Positions 23,787-35,850 are shown, numbered from the stretch's first letter. The stretch is DNA of 64,000 nt from Delphinapterus leucas (GCF_002288925.2 NW_022098095.1:372001-436000), one strand, 5' to 3'. Program-made: numbers and translations. Notes: a model not told the origin generated them from the sequence alone.

Positions 23787-24017
23787 ATGCCTGTACAAGC
23801 TCCACAGTGGACGGATTTCCTCTCCTGCCCAATTTGCACTCAGACTTTCGACGAAACAATTCGAAAGCCCATCAGTTTGGGTTGTGGCCATACTGTCTGC
23901 AAGATGTGCCTGAACAAACTCCACCGCAAGGCTTGCCCATTTGACCAGACCACTATCAATACAGACATTGAACTCCTCCCAGTAAACTCAGCATTGCTGC
24001 AGCTAGTGGGTGCTCAG
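23787..24017 (+). CDS. RC3H1: RC3H1 first coding exon: RING finger (residues 1-77)
   Basis: This exon encodes the N-terminal RING domain of Roquin-1. The zinc ligands are visible as C14-x2-C17, C33-x-H35, C38-x2-C41, C50 and D53. An aspartate in place of the last cysteine is a known feature of the Roquin RING, so D53 is not a mutation here. The family's RING is described as an E3 ubiquitin ligase module and helps place the protein in stress granules. The start is the first in-frame ATG after an upstream stop (TGA at 23766). The exon ends at CAG|GTAAGT (24017/24018), a near-perfect donor, in phase 0 after GAQ. Translation continues in frame through the donor for only two codons before TGA, consistent with a true exon boundary. 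The following intron is 11.3 kb and is filled largely by an antisense L1. Confidence 0.97.
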
Positions 24018-24479
24018 GTAAGTTGAGTAATTTGTTATCCTTTTAAATTTCTGTCTGTGTGTTTTTTCCTCCCGAGGGAAACTTGTTAAGATCTGGTAAT
24101 ATTGCATTCTGTTTTTGTTTAACATCTTTATTGGAGTATAATTGCTTTACAGTGGTGTGTTAGTTTCTGCTTTCTAACAAAGTGAATCAGCTATACATAT
24201 ACATATATCAACATATCTCGTCCCTCTTGCATCTCCCTCCCTCCCACCCTCCCTATCCGCCCCCCCAGGTGGTCACAAAGCACTGAGCTGATCTCCCTGT
24301 GCTATGCGGCTGCTTCCCGCTAGCTATTGGTTTTACATTTGGTAGTGTATATATGTCCATGCCACTCTCTCACTTTGTCCCAGTTTACCCTTCCCTGTCC
24401 CCCCTCAAGTTCATTCTGTAGTAGGTCTCCGTCTTTATTCCTGTCCTGCCCTAGGTTCTTCATGACAATTTTTTTAAAC

Positions 24480-27400
24480 AAATTTTCTTACATTCCATAT
24501 ATATGTGCATACGGCATTTGTTTTTCTCTTTCGAACTTACTTCACTGTGTATGACAGACTCTAGGGCCATCCACCTCACTACAAATAACTCAGTTTCGTT
24601 TCTTTTTATGGCTGAGTAATATTCCATTGTATATATGTGCCACATCTTCTTTATCCATTCATCTTTCGAAGGACACTTAGGTTGGTTCCATGTCCTGGCT
24701 ATTGTAAATAACGCTGCAATGAACATTGTGGTACATGTATCTTTTTGAATTATGGTTTTCTCAGGGTATATGCCCAGTAGTGGAATTGCTAGGCTGTATG
24801 GTAGTTCTATTTTTAGTTTTTTAAGGAACTTCCATACTGTTCTCTGTAGTGGCTGTATCAATTTACATTCCCACCAGCAGTGCAAGAGGATTCCCTTTTC
24901 TCCACACCCTCTCCAGCATTTACTGTTTGTAGATTTTTTGATCATGGCCATTCTGACTGGTGTGAGATGATATCTCAATGGTAGTTTTGATTTGCATTTC
25001 TCTAATGATTAATGATGTTGAGCATTCTTTCATGTGTTTGTTGGCAATCTGTATATCTTCTTTGGAGAAATGTCTATTTAGGTCTTCTGCCCATTTTTGG
25101 ATTGAGTTGTTTGACTTTTTGATGTTGAGCTTCGTGAGCTGCTTGTAAGTTTTGGAGATTAATCCTTTGTCAGTTGCTTCATTTGCAAATATCTTCTCCC
25201 ATTCTGAGGGTTGTTTTTTCGTCTTGTTTATGGTTTCCTTTGCTGTGCAAAAGCTTTGAAGTTTCATTAGGTCCCATTTGTTTATTTTTGTTTTTATTTC
25301 CATTTTTCTAGGAGGTGGGTCAAAAAGGATCTTGCTGTGATTTATGTTATAAAGTGTTCTGCCTTTGTTTTCCTTTAAGAGTTTTATAGTGTCTGGCCTT
25401 ACATTTAGGTCTTTAATCCATTTTGAGTTTATTTTTGTGTATGGTGTTAGGGAGTGTTCATTCTTTCACATGTAGCTGTCCAGTTTTCCCAGCACCACTT
25501 ACTGAAGAGGCAGTCTTTTCTCCATTGTATATTCTTTTCTCCTTTATCAAAAATAAGGTGAACATATGTGCATGAGTTTATCTCTGGGCTTTCTGTCCTG
25601 TTCCACTGATCTGTATTTCTGTTTTTATTCCAGTACCATACTGTCTTGATTACTGTAGCTTTGTAGTATTGTCTGAAGGCAGGGAGCCTGATTCCTCCAG
25701 CTCAGTTTTTTGTTCTCAAGATTGCTTTGGCTATTCAGGGTCTTTTGTTTTTCCATACAAATTGTGAAATTTTTTGTTCTAGCTCTGTGAAAAATGCCAG
25801 TAGTAGTTTGATAGGAATTGCGTTGAATCTGTAGATTGCTTTGGGTAGTATAGTCATTTTCACAATATTGATTCTTCCAATCCAAGAACATGGAATATCT
25901 CTCCATCTATTGGTATCATCTTTAATTTCTTTCATCAGTGTCTTATAGTTTTCTGCATACAGGTCTTTTGTCTCCCTAGGTAGGTTTATTCTTAGGTATT
26001 TGATTCTTTTTGTTGCAGTGGTAAATGGGAGTTTCCTTAATTTCACTTTCAGATTTTTCATCATTAGTGTATAGGAATGCAAGAGATTTCTGTGCATTAA
26101 TTTTGTATCCTGCTACTTTACCAAATTCATTGATTAGCTCTAGTAGTTTTCTGGTGGCATCTTTAGGATTCTCTATGTAAAGTATCATGTTATCTGCACA
26201 CAGTGACAGTTTTACTTCTTCTTTTCCGATTTGGATTCCTTTCATTTCCTTTTCTTCTCTGATTGCTGTGGCTAAAACTTCCAAAACTATGTTGATTAAT
26301 AGTGGTGAGAGTGGGCAACCTTGTCTTGTTCCTGATCTCAGTGGAAATGGTTTCAGATTTTCACCATTGAGGACGATGTTGGCTGTGGGTTTGTCATATG
26401 TGGCCTTTATTATGTTTAGGTAAGTTCCCTCTATGCCTACTTTCTGGAGGGTTTTTTCATAAATGGGTGTTGAATTTTATCAATAGTTTTTTCTGCATCA
26501 ATTGAGATGGTCATATGGTTCTTATTCAGTTTGTTAATATGGTGTATCGCATTGATTGATTTGCATATATTGAAGAATCCTTGCATTCCTGGGATAAACC
26601 CCACTTGATCATGGTATATGATCCTTTTAATGTGCTATTGGATTCTGCTTACTACTATTTTGTTGAGGATTTTTGCATCTATGTTCATCCGTGATATTGG
26701 CCTGTAGTTTTCTTTCTTTTTGACATATTTGTCTTGTTTTGGTATCAGAGTGATGGTGGCCTCTTAGAATGAGTTTGGGAGTGTTCCTCCCTCTGCTATA
26801 CTTTGGAAGAGTTTGAGAAGGATAGGTGTTAGCTCATCTCTAAATGTTTGATAGAATTCACCTATGAAGCCATCTGGTCCTGGGCTTTTGTTTGTTGGAA
26901 GATTTTTAATCGCAGTTTCAATTTCAGTGCTTGTGATTGGTCTGTTTATATTTTCTATTTCTTCCTGGTTCAGTCTCAGGAGGTTATGCTTTTCTAACAA
27001 TTTGTCCATTTCTTCCAGGTTATCCATTTTATTGACATATAGTTGCTTGTAGTAATCTCTCATGATCCTTTGTATTTCTTCAGTGTCAGTTGTTACTTCT
27101 CCTTTTTCATTTCTAATTCTATTGATTTGAGTGTTCTCCATTTTTTTCTTGGTAAGTCTGGCTAATGGTTTATCAATTTTGTTTATCTTCTCAGAGAATG
27201 AGCTTTTAGTTTTATTGATGTTTGCTCTTGTTTCCTTCATTCCTTTTTCATTTATTGCTGATCTGATCTTTATGATTTCTTTCCTTTTGCTAACTTCGGG
27301 GGTTTTTTGTTCTTCTTTCTCTAATTGCTTTAGGTGTAAGGTTAGGTTGTTTATTTGAGTTGTTTCTTAAGGCAGGATTGTATTGCTATAAACTTCCCTC

Positions 27401-28495
27401 TTAGAGCTGCTTTTGCTGCCTCTCACAGGTTTTGGGTCATCGTGTTTTCATTGTCATTTGTTTCTAGGTATTTTTTTGTTTCCTCTTTGATTTCTTCAGT
27501 GATCTCTTGGTTGTTAGGTAGTGTACTGTTTAGCCTCCATGTGTTTGTATTTTTTTACAGATTTTTTTCCTGTAATTGATATCTAGTCTCATAGCGTTGT
27601 GGTCAGAAAAGATACTTGATACGATTTCAGTTTTGTTAAATTTACCAAGGCTTGGTTTGTGACCCAAGATATGATCTATCCTGGAGAATGTTCCATGAGC
27701 GCTTGAGAAGAAAGTGTATTCTGTTGTTTTTGGATGGAATGTCCTGTAAATATCAATTAAGTCCATCTTGTTTAATGTCTCATTTAAAACTTGTGTTTCC
27801 TTATTTATTTTCATTTTGGATGATGTGTCCATCGGTGAAACAGGAGTGGTAAAGTCCCCTACTATGATTGTGTTACTGTCCATTTCCCCATTTATGGCTG
27901 TTAGTATTTGCCTTATGTATTGAGGTGCTCCTGTGTTGGGTGCATAAATATTTACAGTTGTTCTATCTTCTTCTTGGATCGATCCCTTGATCATTATGTA
28001 GTGTTCTTCTTTGTCTCTTGTAATAGTCTTTGTTTTAAAGTCTATTTTGTCTGATATGAGAATTACTACTCCAGCTTTTTTTTGTTTGTTTTTTGTGGTA
28101 CGTGGGCCTCTCACTTTTGTGACCTCTCGCGTTGCAGAGCACAGGCTCCGGATGCACAGGCTCAGCGGCCATGGCTCACGGGCCCAGCCGCTCCGCGGCA
28201 TGTGGGATCTTCCCGGACCGGGGCATGAACCCATGTCCCCTGCATCTGCAGGCAGACTCTCAACCACTGCGCCACCAGGGAAGCCCCAGCTTTCTTTTGA
28301 TTTCCATTTGCATGGAATATCTTTTTCCGTCCCCTCACTTTCAGTCTGTATGTGTCCCTAGGTCTGAAGTGGGTCTCTTGTAGACAGCATATATATGGGT
28401 CTTGTTTATGTATCCATTCAGCCAGTCTGTGTCTTTTGGTTGGAGCATTTAATCCATTTACATTGAAGGTAATTATCAATATGTGTGTTCCTATT
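24480..28495 (-). pseudogene. L1-A ORF2 (endonuclease-reverse transcriptase), broken
   Basis: Fragments in different frames follow ORF2 order: an endonuclease start (TFNVNGLNAPTKRHRLAEW) near 28495, an RT block with [10 protein letters not shown] near 26890, and the C-terminal part near 24960-24480. The RT catalytic box, normally (F/Y)ADD, reads CADN at 26189-26200, losing one metal-binding aspartate. A SINE splits the endonuclease at 28079-28285. The element cannot make active ORF2 protein. Confidence 0.9.
28079..28285 (-). repeat. CHR-type SINE nested in L1-A ORF2
   Basis: Inverted copy from TTTTTTGTGGTACGTGGGCC to CACCAGGGAAGCC. CCAGCTTT at 28071-28078 recurs at 28086+200 (28286-28293), and removing the SINE restores the L1 word CTCCAGCTTTCTTTTGATTT. 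Confidence 0.92.
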
Positions 28496-28599
28496 ACCAT
28501 TTTCTTAATTGTTTTGGGTTTGTTTTCGTGGGTCTTTTCCTTTTCTTGTGTTTCGTGCCTAGAGAAGTTCCTTTAGCATTTGTTGTAAAGCTGGTTTGG

Positions 28600-29418
28600 T
28601 GGTGCTGAACTCTCTTAGCTTTTGCTTGTCTGTAAAGGTTTTAATTTCTCTGTCAAATCTGAACGAGGACCTTGCTGGGTAGAGTAATCTTGGTTGTAGA
28701 TTTTTCTCTTTCATCACTTTAAATATGTCCTGCCAGTCCCTCTGGCTTGCAGAGTTTCTGCTGAAGTATTAGCTAACTTTATTGGGATTCCATTGTATGT
28801 TATTTGTTGTTTTTCCCTTCCTGCTTTTAATATTTTTTCTTTGTGTTTAATTTTTGGTAGTTTGATTAATGTGTGTCTTGGCCTGTCTCTCCTTGGATTT
28901 ATCCTGTATGGGACTCTCTGTGCCTCCTGGACTTGATTAACTATTTCCTTTCCCATATTAGGGAAGTTTTCAACGGTAATCTCTTCAAATATTTTTTCAG
29001 TCCTTTTCTTTTTCTCTTCTTCTTCTGGGACCCCTAGAATTCGAATGTTGGTGCCTTTAATGTTGTCCCAGATGTCTCTGAGACTGTTCTCAATCATTTT
29101 CATTCTTTTTTCTTTATTCTGTTCTGCAGTAGTTATTTCCACTATTTTCTCTTCCAAGTTAGTTATCTGTTCTTCTGCCTCAGTTATTCTATTGATTCCT
29201 TCCAGAGAATTTTTAATTTCATTTATTGTGGTGTTCATCATTGTTTGTTTGCTCCTTAGTTCTTCTAGGTTCTTGTTAAATGTTTCTTGTATTTTCTCCA
29301 TTCTATTTCCAAGATTTTGGATCATCTTTACTGTCATTACTCTGAATTCTTTTTCAGGTAGACTGCCTATTTCCTCTTCATTTGTTTGGTCTGGTCGGTT
29401 TTTACCTTGCTCCTTCAT
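28600..29418 (-). pseudogene. L1-A ORF1 (RNA-binding coiled-coil protein), mostly open
   Basis: An open frame of 234 codons (29418-28714) runs from MKEQGKNRPDQTNEEE through a coiled coil (EEQITNLEEKIVE) to the RRM and C-terminal domain (NIRILGVPEEEE, INPRRDRPRHTLIKL). The last part after TSAETLQAR continues in another frame, so it is disrupted near the C-terminus. Confidence 0.85.
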
Positions 29419-29429
29419 CTGCTGTGTGT

Positions 29430-31744
29430 TTCTCTGTCTTCTCCTTTTGCTTCACTTACTGTGTTTGGGGTCTCCTTTTCGCAGGCTGCATGTTTGTAGT
29501 TCCCGTTGTTTTTGGTGTCTGCCCCCAGTGGCTATGATTCGTTCAGTGGGTTGTGCAGGCTTCCTGGTGGAGGGGACTAGTGCCTGTGTTCTGGTGGATG
29601 CGGCTGGATTTTGTCTTTCTGGTGGTCAGGTCTGCGTCTGATGGTGTGTTTTGGGGTGTCTGTGACCTTATTATGATTTTAGGCAGCCTCTTTGCTGATG
29701 GGTGGGGTTGTGTTCCTGTCTTGCTAGTTGTTTGGCATAGGGTGTTCAGCACTGTAGCTTGCTGGTCATTGAGTGGAGCTGGGTCTTGGCGTTGAGTTGG
29801 AGATCTCTGGGAGATTTTTGCCATTTGATATTACATGGAGCTGGGAGGTCTCTGGTGGACCAATGTCCTGAACTCAGCTCTCCCATCTCAGAGGTACAGG
29901 CCTGATGCCCGGCCGGAGCACCAGGACCCTGTCATCCACATGGGTCAGAGTAAAAGGGAGAAAGAAAGGGAGGGAGGGAGGAAGGGAGGGATAGAGGGAG
30001 GAAAATAAAGTTATTAAAATAGAAAATAATTATTAAAAATAGAAATTTTTAAGTAATAGAAAAAAAAAAGAGAGCAACCAAACCCAAAACAAATCCACCA
30101 ATGATAACAAGCACTAAAAATTATACTTAAAAAAAAAAAAAAATGGGGCTTCCCTGGTGGCACAGTGGTTGAGAATCTGCCTGCTAATGCAGGGTACACG
30201 GGTTCGAGCCCTGGTCTGGGAGGATCCCACATGCCGCGGAGCAACTTGGCCCATGAGCCACAACTACTGAGCCTGCACGTCTGGAGCCTGTGCTCCGCAG
30301 AAAGAGAGGCCACGATAGTGAGAGGCCCGCGCACCATGATGAAGAGTGACCCCCGCTTGCCACAACTAGAGAAACCCCTCGCACAGAAACGAAGACCCAA
30401 ACAGCAAAAATAAATAAATTAATAAACTCCTACCCCCAACATCTTAAAAAAAATAAATAAATGGAGAGACGGAACCCTAGGACAAATGGTAAAAGCAAAG
30501 TTATACAGACAGAATCACACACAGTAGCATACACATACAGTCACAAAAAGAGGAAAAGGGAAAAATATATATATATCGTTGCTCCCAAAGTCCAGCGCCT
30601 CAAGTTGGTATGATTCGTTGTTCATTCAGGTATTCCACAGATGCAGGGTACATCAAGTTGATTGTGGAGATTTAATCCGCTGCTCCTGAGGCTGCTGGGA
30701 GAGATTTCCCTTTCTCTTCTTGTTCTCACAGCTCCTGGGATTCAGCTTTGAATGTGGCCCCGCCTCTGCGTGTAGGTCGCCTGAGGGCATCTGATCCCCG
30801 CCCAGACAGGAGGGGGTTAAAGTAGCAGCTGATTAGGGGGCTCTGGCTCACTGCAGGGGCAGGGTTACGGAATGCTGGGTGAGCCTGCGGTGACAGAGGC
30901 TGGCGTGATGTTTCACTATCCGGAGGCGCACCATGTGTTCTCCGGGGGGAGTTGTCCCTGGCAGTGACCGGCTGCACAGGCTCCAGGGAGGGGAGGTGTG
31001 GGTAGTGACCTGTGCTTGCACACAAGCTTAGCGTCTCACGCTCATCTCTGGGGTCCGCGCTGATAGCCGTGGCTTGCGCCCATCTCTGGAGCTCGTTTAG
31101 GCAGCACTCTTAATCCCCTCTCCTCGCGCACCAGGAAACAAAGAGGCAAGAAAACGTCTCTTGCCTCTTCAGCAGCTCCAGACCTTTTCCCAGACACACT
31201 CCTGGCTAGCTGTGGTGCCCTAGCCCCCTTCAGGCTGTGTTCACGCAGCCAACCCCAGTCCTCTCCCTGGGATCCGCCCTCCGAAGCCGGAGCCTCAGCT
31301 CCCAGCCCCCGCCCATCCCGCGGGTGAGCAGACAAGCCTCTTGGGCTGGTGAGTGCTGGTTGGCACTGATTTTCTGTGCAGGAATCTCTCCTTTGCCCGC
31401 CGCACCCCTGTTGCTGTGCTCTCCTCCATGGCTCCGAAGCTTCCCCACTCCGCCTCCCGCAGTCTCTGCCCGTGAAGGGCCTTTCTAGTGTGTGGAAACC
31501 TTTCCTCCTTCACGGCTCCCTCCCACTGATGCAGGTCCCGTCCCTATTCTTTTGTCTCTGTTTTTTCTTTTGCCCTACCCAGGTACGTGGGGAGTTTATT
31601 GCCTTTTGAGAGGTCTGAATTCTTCTGCCATTGTTCAGTAGGTGTTTTGTAGGAGCTGTTCCACATGTAGATGTATTTCCGATGTATTTGTGGGGAGGAA
31701 GGTGATCTCCACGTCTTACTCTTCCGCCATCTTGAAGCTCCTCC
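29430..31744 (-). promoter_or_regulatory. L1-A 5' UTR with YY1-type motif
   Basis: CpG-containing and GC-richer than anything else in the window between about 30700 and 31500. CCGCCATCTTG at 31724-31734 is the YY1-type motif that positions transcription at L1 5' ends. A purine-rich GGGA/GGAA tract lies at 29955-30002. Activity is not knowable from sequence. Confidence 0.7.
30145..30410 (+). repeat. Older long CHR-type SINE nested in L1-A 5' UTR
   Basis: GGGGCTTCCCTGGTGGCACAG head, GGTTCGAGCC B-box, and a long variant 3' part (CACAACTAGAGAAACCCCTC) ending in AATAAATAAATT. Confidence 0.9.
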
Positions 31745-31745
31745 T

Positions 31746-32500
31746 GTCTTCTATTTAAATAGATAAAATTTTGTTCAGTACTGTGCAGATCCTTTATTTC
31801 AGTAGGTTAAGGAGATTTGTTATGGTGGTGCAGTGTTTCTCAGTCACTGTACAGTAACATTCGTTCAGTCTGGTGGTCAGACTTTCTCAACAGCCTTAGC
31901 TATCAGATCATTAGAGAAACCTAAGAGGTAAGTCACAAGAACTTCTTAATAGTGAAGAAAATATTATTCACAAAATAATTGCATTTTACTTAATAGGAAA
32001 AGTGAAGCTGCTTCAGACTGTTTTACTTAGTAGACGCTAACTGAAATGAAAGATCGAGAAAGTGACGAAAACTATAGAACACAGCCTTTGGGAACCATTT
32101 GTCTAGAGTACAAGCAAATACCTCTAAGTATCTAAATATAAAAGTTACTCTAGTAATTCTGAAGGTAGTACTCTGAAAGTTTTGTGTCAGCATTCTCAAG
32201 GTAGAGATAAATAGTATCTTCAGAAGGTTTCACAAAGCCAAGGGAAGCAGGCTTTTCAGAGCTAGGTATGATTCACTTAAACAACCCCTCACTGTTAATT
32301 TGCATAGTGTGAGTCTAAAGTATCATATGTTTACCATAAATCATTTTCCAAATAAATATACTGGAACTTTGGACATTAATATTTATATTAATACCACTAA
32401 TATTTGCTAGATTAGTCTTCCTATAAGTTGATAAAAAGTAGGGAAGGTTGATATTATGTATGTAGGAGATAAAGAGAACAGTTTTAGAACAGCTTATTCA
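31746..32500. other. Non-coding intron sequence
   Basis: AT-rich, no gene or named repeat. Confidence 0.5.
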
Positions 32501-32511
32501 AAAGGAAAACT

Positions 32512-32628
32512 CACTGGGACTTCCCTGCCGGTCCCGTGGTTGGGACTCTGTGCTTCTACTGCGGGGGGAGTAGTTCAGTCCTTGGTTGGTAAACTAGGAT
32601 CCTGCATGCACATGGTGCAGCCAAAAAA
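32512..32628 (+). repeat. Short CHR-related SINE with 11 bp target-site duplication
   Basis: GGGACTTCCCTGCCGGTCCCG head and GTGCAGCC plus poly(A) end. AAAGGAAAACT at 32501-32511 recurs at 32629-32639. Confidence 0.85.
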
Positions 32629-32639
32629 AAAGGAAAACT

Positions 32640-33030
32640 TACTTTATTTACAAATCTATCTTGATGATGTCGCCAATACTACAAAATATTAATATTTGTC
32701 AGAGGGAAATTGCATTTGATTGTTTTTCTTCTCTTCCTGTACTTAATTTTTCATTTCATAATCATTTCTCTTTTTGTTTTGAAAATTCCATTATGACATT
32801 TTGGAAATGTTTTTAAAATAGACTTATTGGGGATAACAATTTTAGTAATATAATATTTTAATAACAAATAACCAAGACTTACTTTTTCTCATAAAGTTGT
32901 CTAAGGATGAACTAATTCTTTTTCTACAAAATGAGTAAGACCTTGTCATGTCTTAACTGTAACAACTAATGTTTATGGAATTTGAGGATAGGACATTTTA
33001 ATCCATAATAGCCATTATTTTAACCCCACA
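32640..33030. other. Non-coding intron sequence
   Basis: Nothing identified. Confidence 0.45.
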
Positions 33031-33850
33031 GATCTCCATTAAAAAACTGTTAGAAGTAATAAATGAATTAAGCAAAGTTGCAGGATACAAAGTTAACATG
33101 CAAAAATCGGTTTCATTTCTGTACACTAACAATGAACAATCCAAAAGGAAATTAAGAAAATAATTTCACTTACAGTAGCATCAAAAAGAATAAAAGACTT
33201 AGGAATAAATTTAGCGAAGGAGGTGAAAGACTTGTACATTGAAAATAAAACATTGCTTAAAGAAATTAAAGAAGACATAAATAAATGGAAAGAGATCACC
33301 TGTTCACAGACTTAATATTACTAAGATGACAGTACTACCCAAAGCAATCAGCAGATTCAATGTAAGCTTTTTCAAAATCCCAATGATGTTTTTTGAAGAA
33401 ATAGAAAAACCCATCCTAAAATTTATATGGACTCACAGGGGACCCTAAATAGCCAAAACAGTCTTAAAAGCAGAACAAATTTGAAGGAATCACACTTCCT
33501 GATTTTGAAACTGCAAAACTCTAGTGATCAAGATAGTGTGGTGCTGGCATAAAGATTGGCATTTAGATCAATGGAATAGAATAGAGAGTCCAGAAATAAA
33601 CCCATATATATGGTCAAATGACTTTTTACAAGATTGCCAAAACCATTCAATGGGGAAAGGACAGTCTTTCCAACTAATGGCGCTGAGCAAACTGGATATC
33701 CAAATGCAAAAGAATGAATTTGGACCACTACTTCACACCATATACAGAAATTAAATCAAAATAGATCAAAGGCTAAAAGTAAGAGCTAAAACTGCAGAAC
33801 TCGTAAAACAAAATATTTGCATAAATCTTTGTGACCTTGGAGTAGGCAGT

Positions 33851-34107
33851 GGTTTTTTTGTTTATTTATTTATTTGGTTGTGCCAGGTCTTAGTTGCGGC
33901 AAACAGGTTTCTTTAGTTGCAGCTCGAGGGCTCCTTAATTGCAGCTCACTGGCTCCTTTGTTGCGTCACACAGGCTCCTTAGTTGTGGCACATGGGCTCC
34001 TTAGTTGTGGCATGCATGTAGGATCTAGTTCCCTGGCCAGGGATTGGACCTGGGACCCCTACATTGGGAGCATGGAGTCTTAACCACTGAACCACCAGGG
34101 AAGTCCC
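33851..34107 (-). repeat. CHR-related SINE nested in the old L1
   Basis: TTTGTTTATTTATT tail at the left and ACCACCAGGGAAGTCC at the right. TAGGCAGT at 33843-33850 recurs at 34108-34115. Confidence 0.9.
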
Positions 34108-34194
34108 TAGGCAGTACTTTTTTAGCTATGACACCAGAAGCACAAGGAACAAAAGATAAATCAAACTAAATCAAAATTGAAAACTTAGTGTTTC

Positions 34195-34316
34195 AGGGAA
34201 TTTCCTGGCAGTCCATTGGTTAGGACTCCGCGCTTTCATTGCTGAGGGCCTGGGTTCAATTTCTGGTTGGGGAACTAAGATCCCACAAGCCACGTGGTAC
34301 GGCCAAAACAAAACAA
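34195..34316 (+). repeat. Short CHR-related SINE nested in the old L1
   Basis: AATTTCCTGGCAGTCC head, GGTTCAATTTC box and an AAAACAAAAC tail. AAAACTTAGTG at 34180-34190 recurs at 34317-34327. Confidence 0.85.
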
Positions 34317-34571
34317 AAAACTTAGTGCTTCAAAAGACACTGTCAAGAGAGTGAGAGAACAACCCACAGAATGGGAGAAAATAATTGTAAATCATATATC
34401 TGTAAGAAACTTGCATCTAAGAACCCTTACAACTCAATTATAAAAAGAACATGGTTTTTAAATGGGCAAAGATCTGGACGCTTCACCAAAGAAGATATGC
34501 AGGTGGCAAATGAGCAAATAAAAGCTTGCTCAGCATTGTTTGTCATTAAAGAATTGCAGATTAAAACAACA

Positions 34572-34692
34572 ATCAGAGGTACAAACTACTATGTATAAAA
34601 TAAATAAGCTACAAGGATATATTGTACAACAAGGGGAATATAGCCAACATTTTATAGTAACTATAAATAGAATATAATCTTTAAAAATTGTG
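34572..34692 (+). mobile_element. Short L1 3' tail inserted inside the older L1
   Basis: CAGAGGTACAAACTACTATG, AAGCTACAAGGATATATTG and AATATAGCCAACATTTTATAG are L1 3' UTR words, located in the middle of ORF2 sequence. AAAACAACA at 34563-34571 recurs at 34693-34701 as target-site duplication. Confidence 0.75.
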
Positions 34693-35304
34693 AAAACAAC
34701 AGCAACAGTGAGCTACCACTACACATAAATTAGAATAGCTAAAATTCAAAACATTGACAGCACAAAATACTGGTGAGGATGGGAAGCAAGAGAGACTCTC
34801 GTGTATTGCTGGTGGGAATGCAAAATGGTACAGCTACTTTGCAAGTTATTATATGATTCTGTTTATATGAAATGTCCAAAATAGGCAAATCCGTAGAGAC
34901 AGAAAATAGATTAGTTTTTTCCTATGCTGGAGGGGTTTGGGAGGAAATATGGCAGGGGTGACTATGGGGTTCTTTTGGGGGGGCTATGAAAATGTTCTAA
35001 AATTGTGATGGTTGTATAACTGAGAATATACTTAAAGTCATTGAATTATATACCTTAAATGGGTCAATTACATGATATGCAAGTTATATCTCAATAAAGC
35101 TGTTACAGAAGCAAAATAAAAATTTTAAAATGCAGTAATTTTGTGTGTGTATATATATAAAAGATCTTTTGAAAGAATTCAGTAAATTTAATGGGAGTTT
35201 TGATGTTACCAGTGTTAGAATAGGAGTACATAAAACATACTCAATAAAACATTTGATTATAATTAATTAGTGAGCACTCAAACACACCTTTTTTTTACCT
35301 CTAG

Positions 35305-35425
35305 GTTCCTGAACAGCAGCCCATTACTTTGTGTAGTGGGGTTGAAGATACAAAGCATTATGAGGAAGCCAAGAAGTGTGTAGAAGAATTAGCACTGTAC
35401 CTGAAACCACTCAGCAGTGCTAGAG
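35305..35425 (+). CDS. RC3H1: RC3H1 exon: linker and start of HEPN-N (residues 78-117)
   Basis: The exon encodes VPEQQPITL through PLSSAR plus the first base of Gly118. It joins the RING domain to the helical HEPN-N half-domain, which in published Roquin structures starts near residue 89 and packs with HEPN-C around the ROQ fold. The acceptor is a T-rich tract ending ACCTCTAG at 35304 and the donor is AGAG|GTAAAT at 35425/35426; 121 nt give phase 0 in and phase 1 out, which the next exon closes. It is too short to stand out as an open frame; I placed it by continuity with the flanking exons. The sense-strand L1 debris upstream ends about 180 bp before the acceptor. Confidence 0.95.
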
Positions 35426-35850
35426 GTAAATCAGATGAAATTATCCATGCTGAGCACGTGTTCATTAAAGATGCTTTTGTTACCATAAAAACTGTGAGCT
35501 ATAAGTGAATGTTAACGAAATTCATTTATTTATTGTAAGCCAAACCCACTGGTGCTAAATAATATTACAAACCACATCAAATAAAGTAGTGAGTTTAAAG
35601 TTTATGTACTATTTATTGGAAACATTTTTTGAATGAGTTGCAAAAGTAAGTATAAACACACTAGTGGTTTCAGAAGGGCTCTCTATCATTTGACAACTCT
35701 AAATTGTCAGCCTTCTATCCAGTTTTGTGTGGTATGCTGTTGCGGGTACAATAAAATTGGAAGTTGCCATTACTATCTTGCCATTATGGCTTGTTTTTAT
35801 TAGGAAGGTGAGCTTAACCACTAGGAAATATACCAGACCTGTTAGGACCT
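35426..35850. other. RC3H1 intron sequence
   Basis: No repeat recognised between the exon at 35305 and the L1 tail. Confidence 0.45.

Larger units (their letters stand above)
24118..31744 (-). mobile_element. Near full-length antisense L1 with 5' UTR (L1-A)
   Basis: The 3' end is at the left (AACATCTTTATTGGAG, a reversed AATAAA signal at 24127-24132) and the 5' end at the right (CTTCCGCCATCTTGAAGCTCC, reading GGAGCTTCAAGATGGCGG on the element's strand). Order on the minus strand is a long 5' UTR (31744 to about 29430), ORF1, ORF2 and 3' UTR. Two CHR SINEs lie inside it (28079-28285, 30145-30410). The insert is about 7.6 kb, opposite to RC3H1 and within its second intron of this window. No clear target-site duplication seen. 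Confidence 0.92.
33035..35120 (+). repeat. Older L1 (L1M type), 5'-truncated, with nested insertions
   Basis: Sense-strand ORF2 C-terminal remnants (GTTGCAGGATACAAAGTTAAC near 33078, TGGCATAAAGATTGGCATTTAG near 33546, CTGGTGGGAATGCAAAATGG near 34809) lead into the 3' UTR end TATATCTCAATAAAGCTGTT at about 35085-35105 and an A-rich tail. Two SINEs and one younger L1 tail are nested inside. Same orientation as RC3H1, ending about 185 bp before the exon at 35305. Confidence 0.85.

Noticed and set aside
23652..23924. A 90-codon frame antisense to the first coding exon
   Set aside because: It is a shadow of the RC3H1 RING exon; the + strand frame has the conserved zinc ligands and splice sites.
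28714..29418. A 234-codon minus-strand frame
   Set aside because: It is L1 ORF1 within L1-A, not a host protein.
30700..31500. CpG-containing GC-rich block that might be a gene promoter
   Set aside because: It lies inside the L1-A 5' UTR, bounded by ORF1 and a typical L1 5' end.
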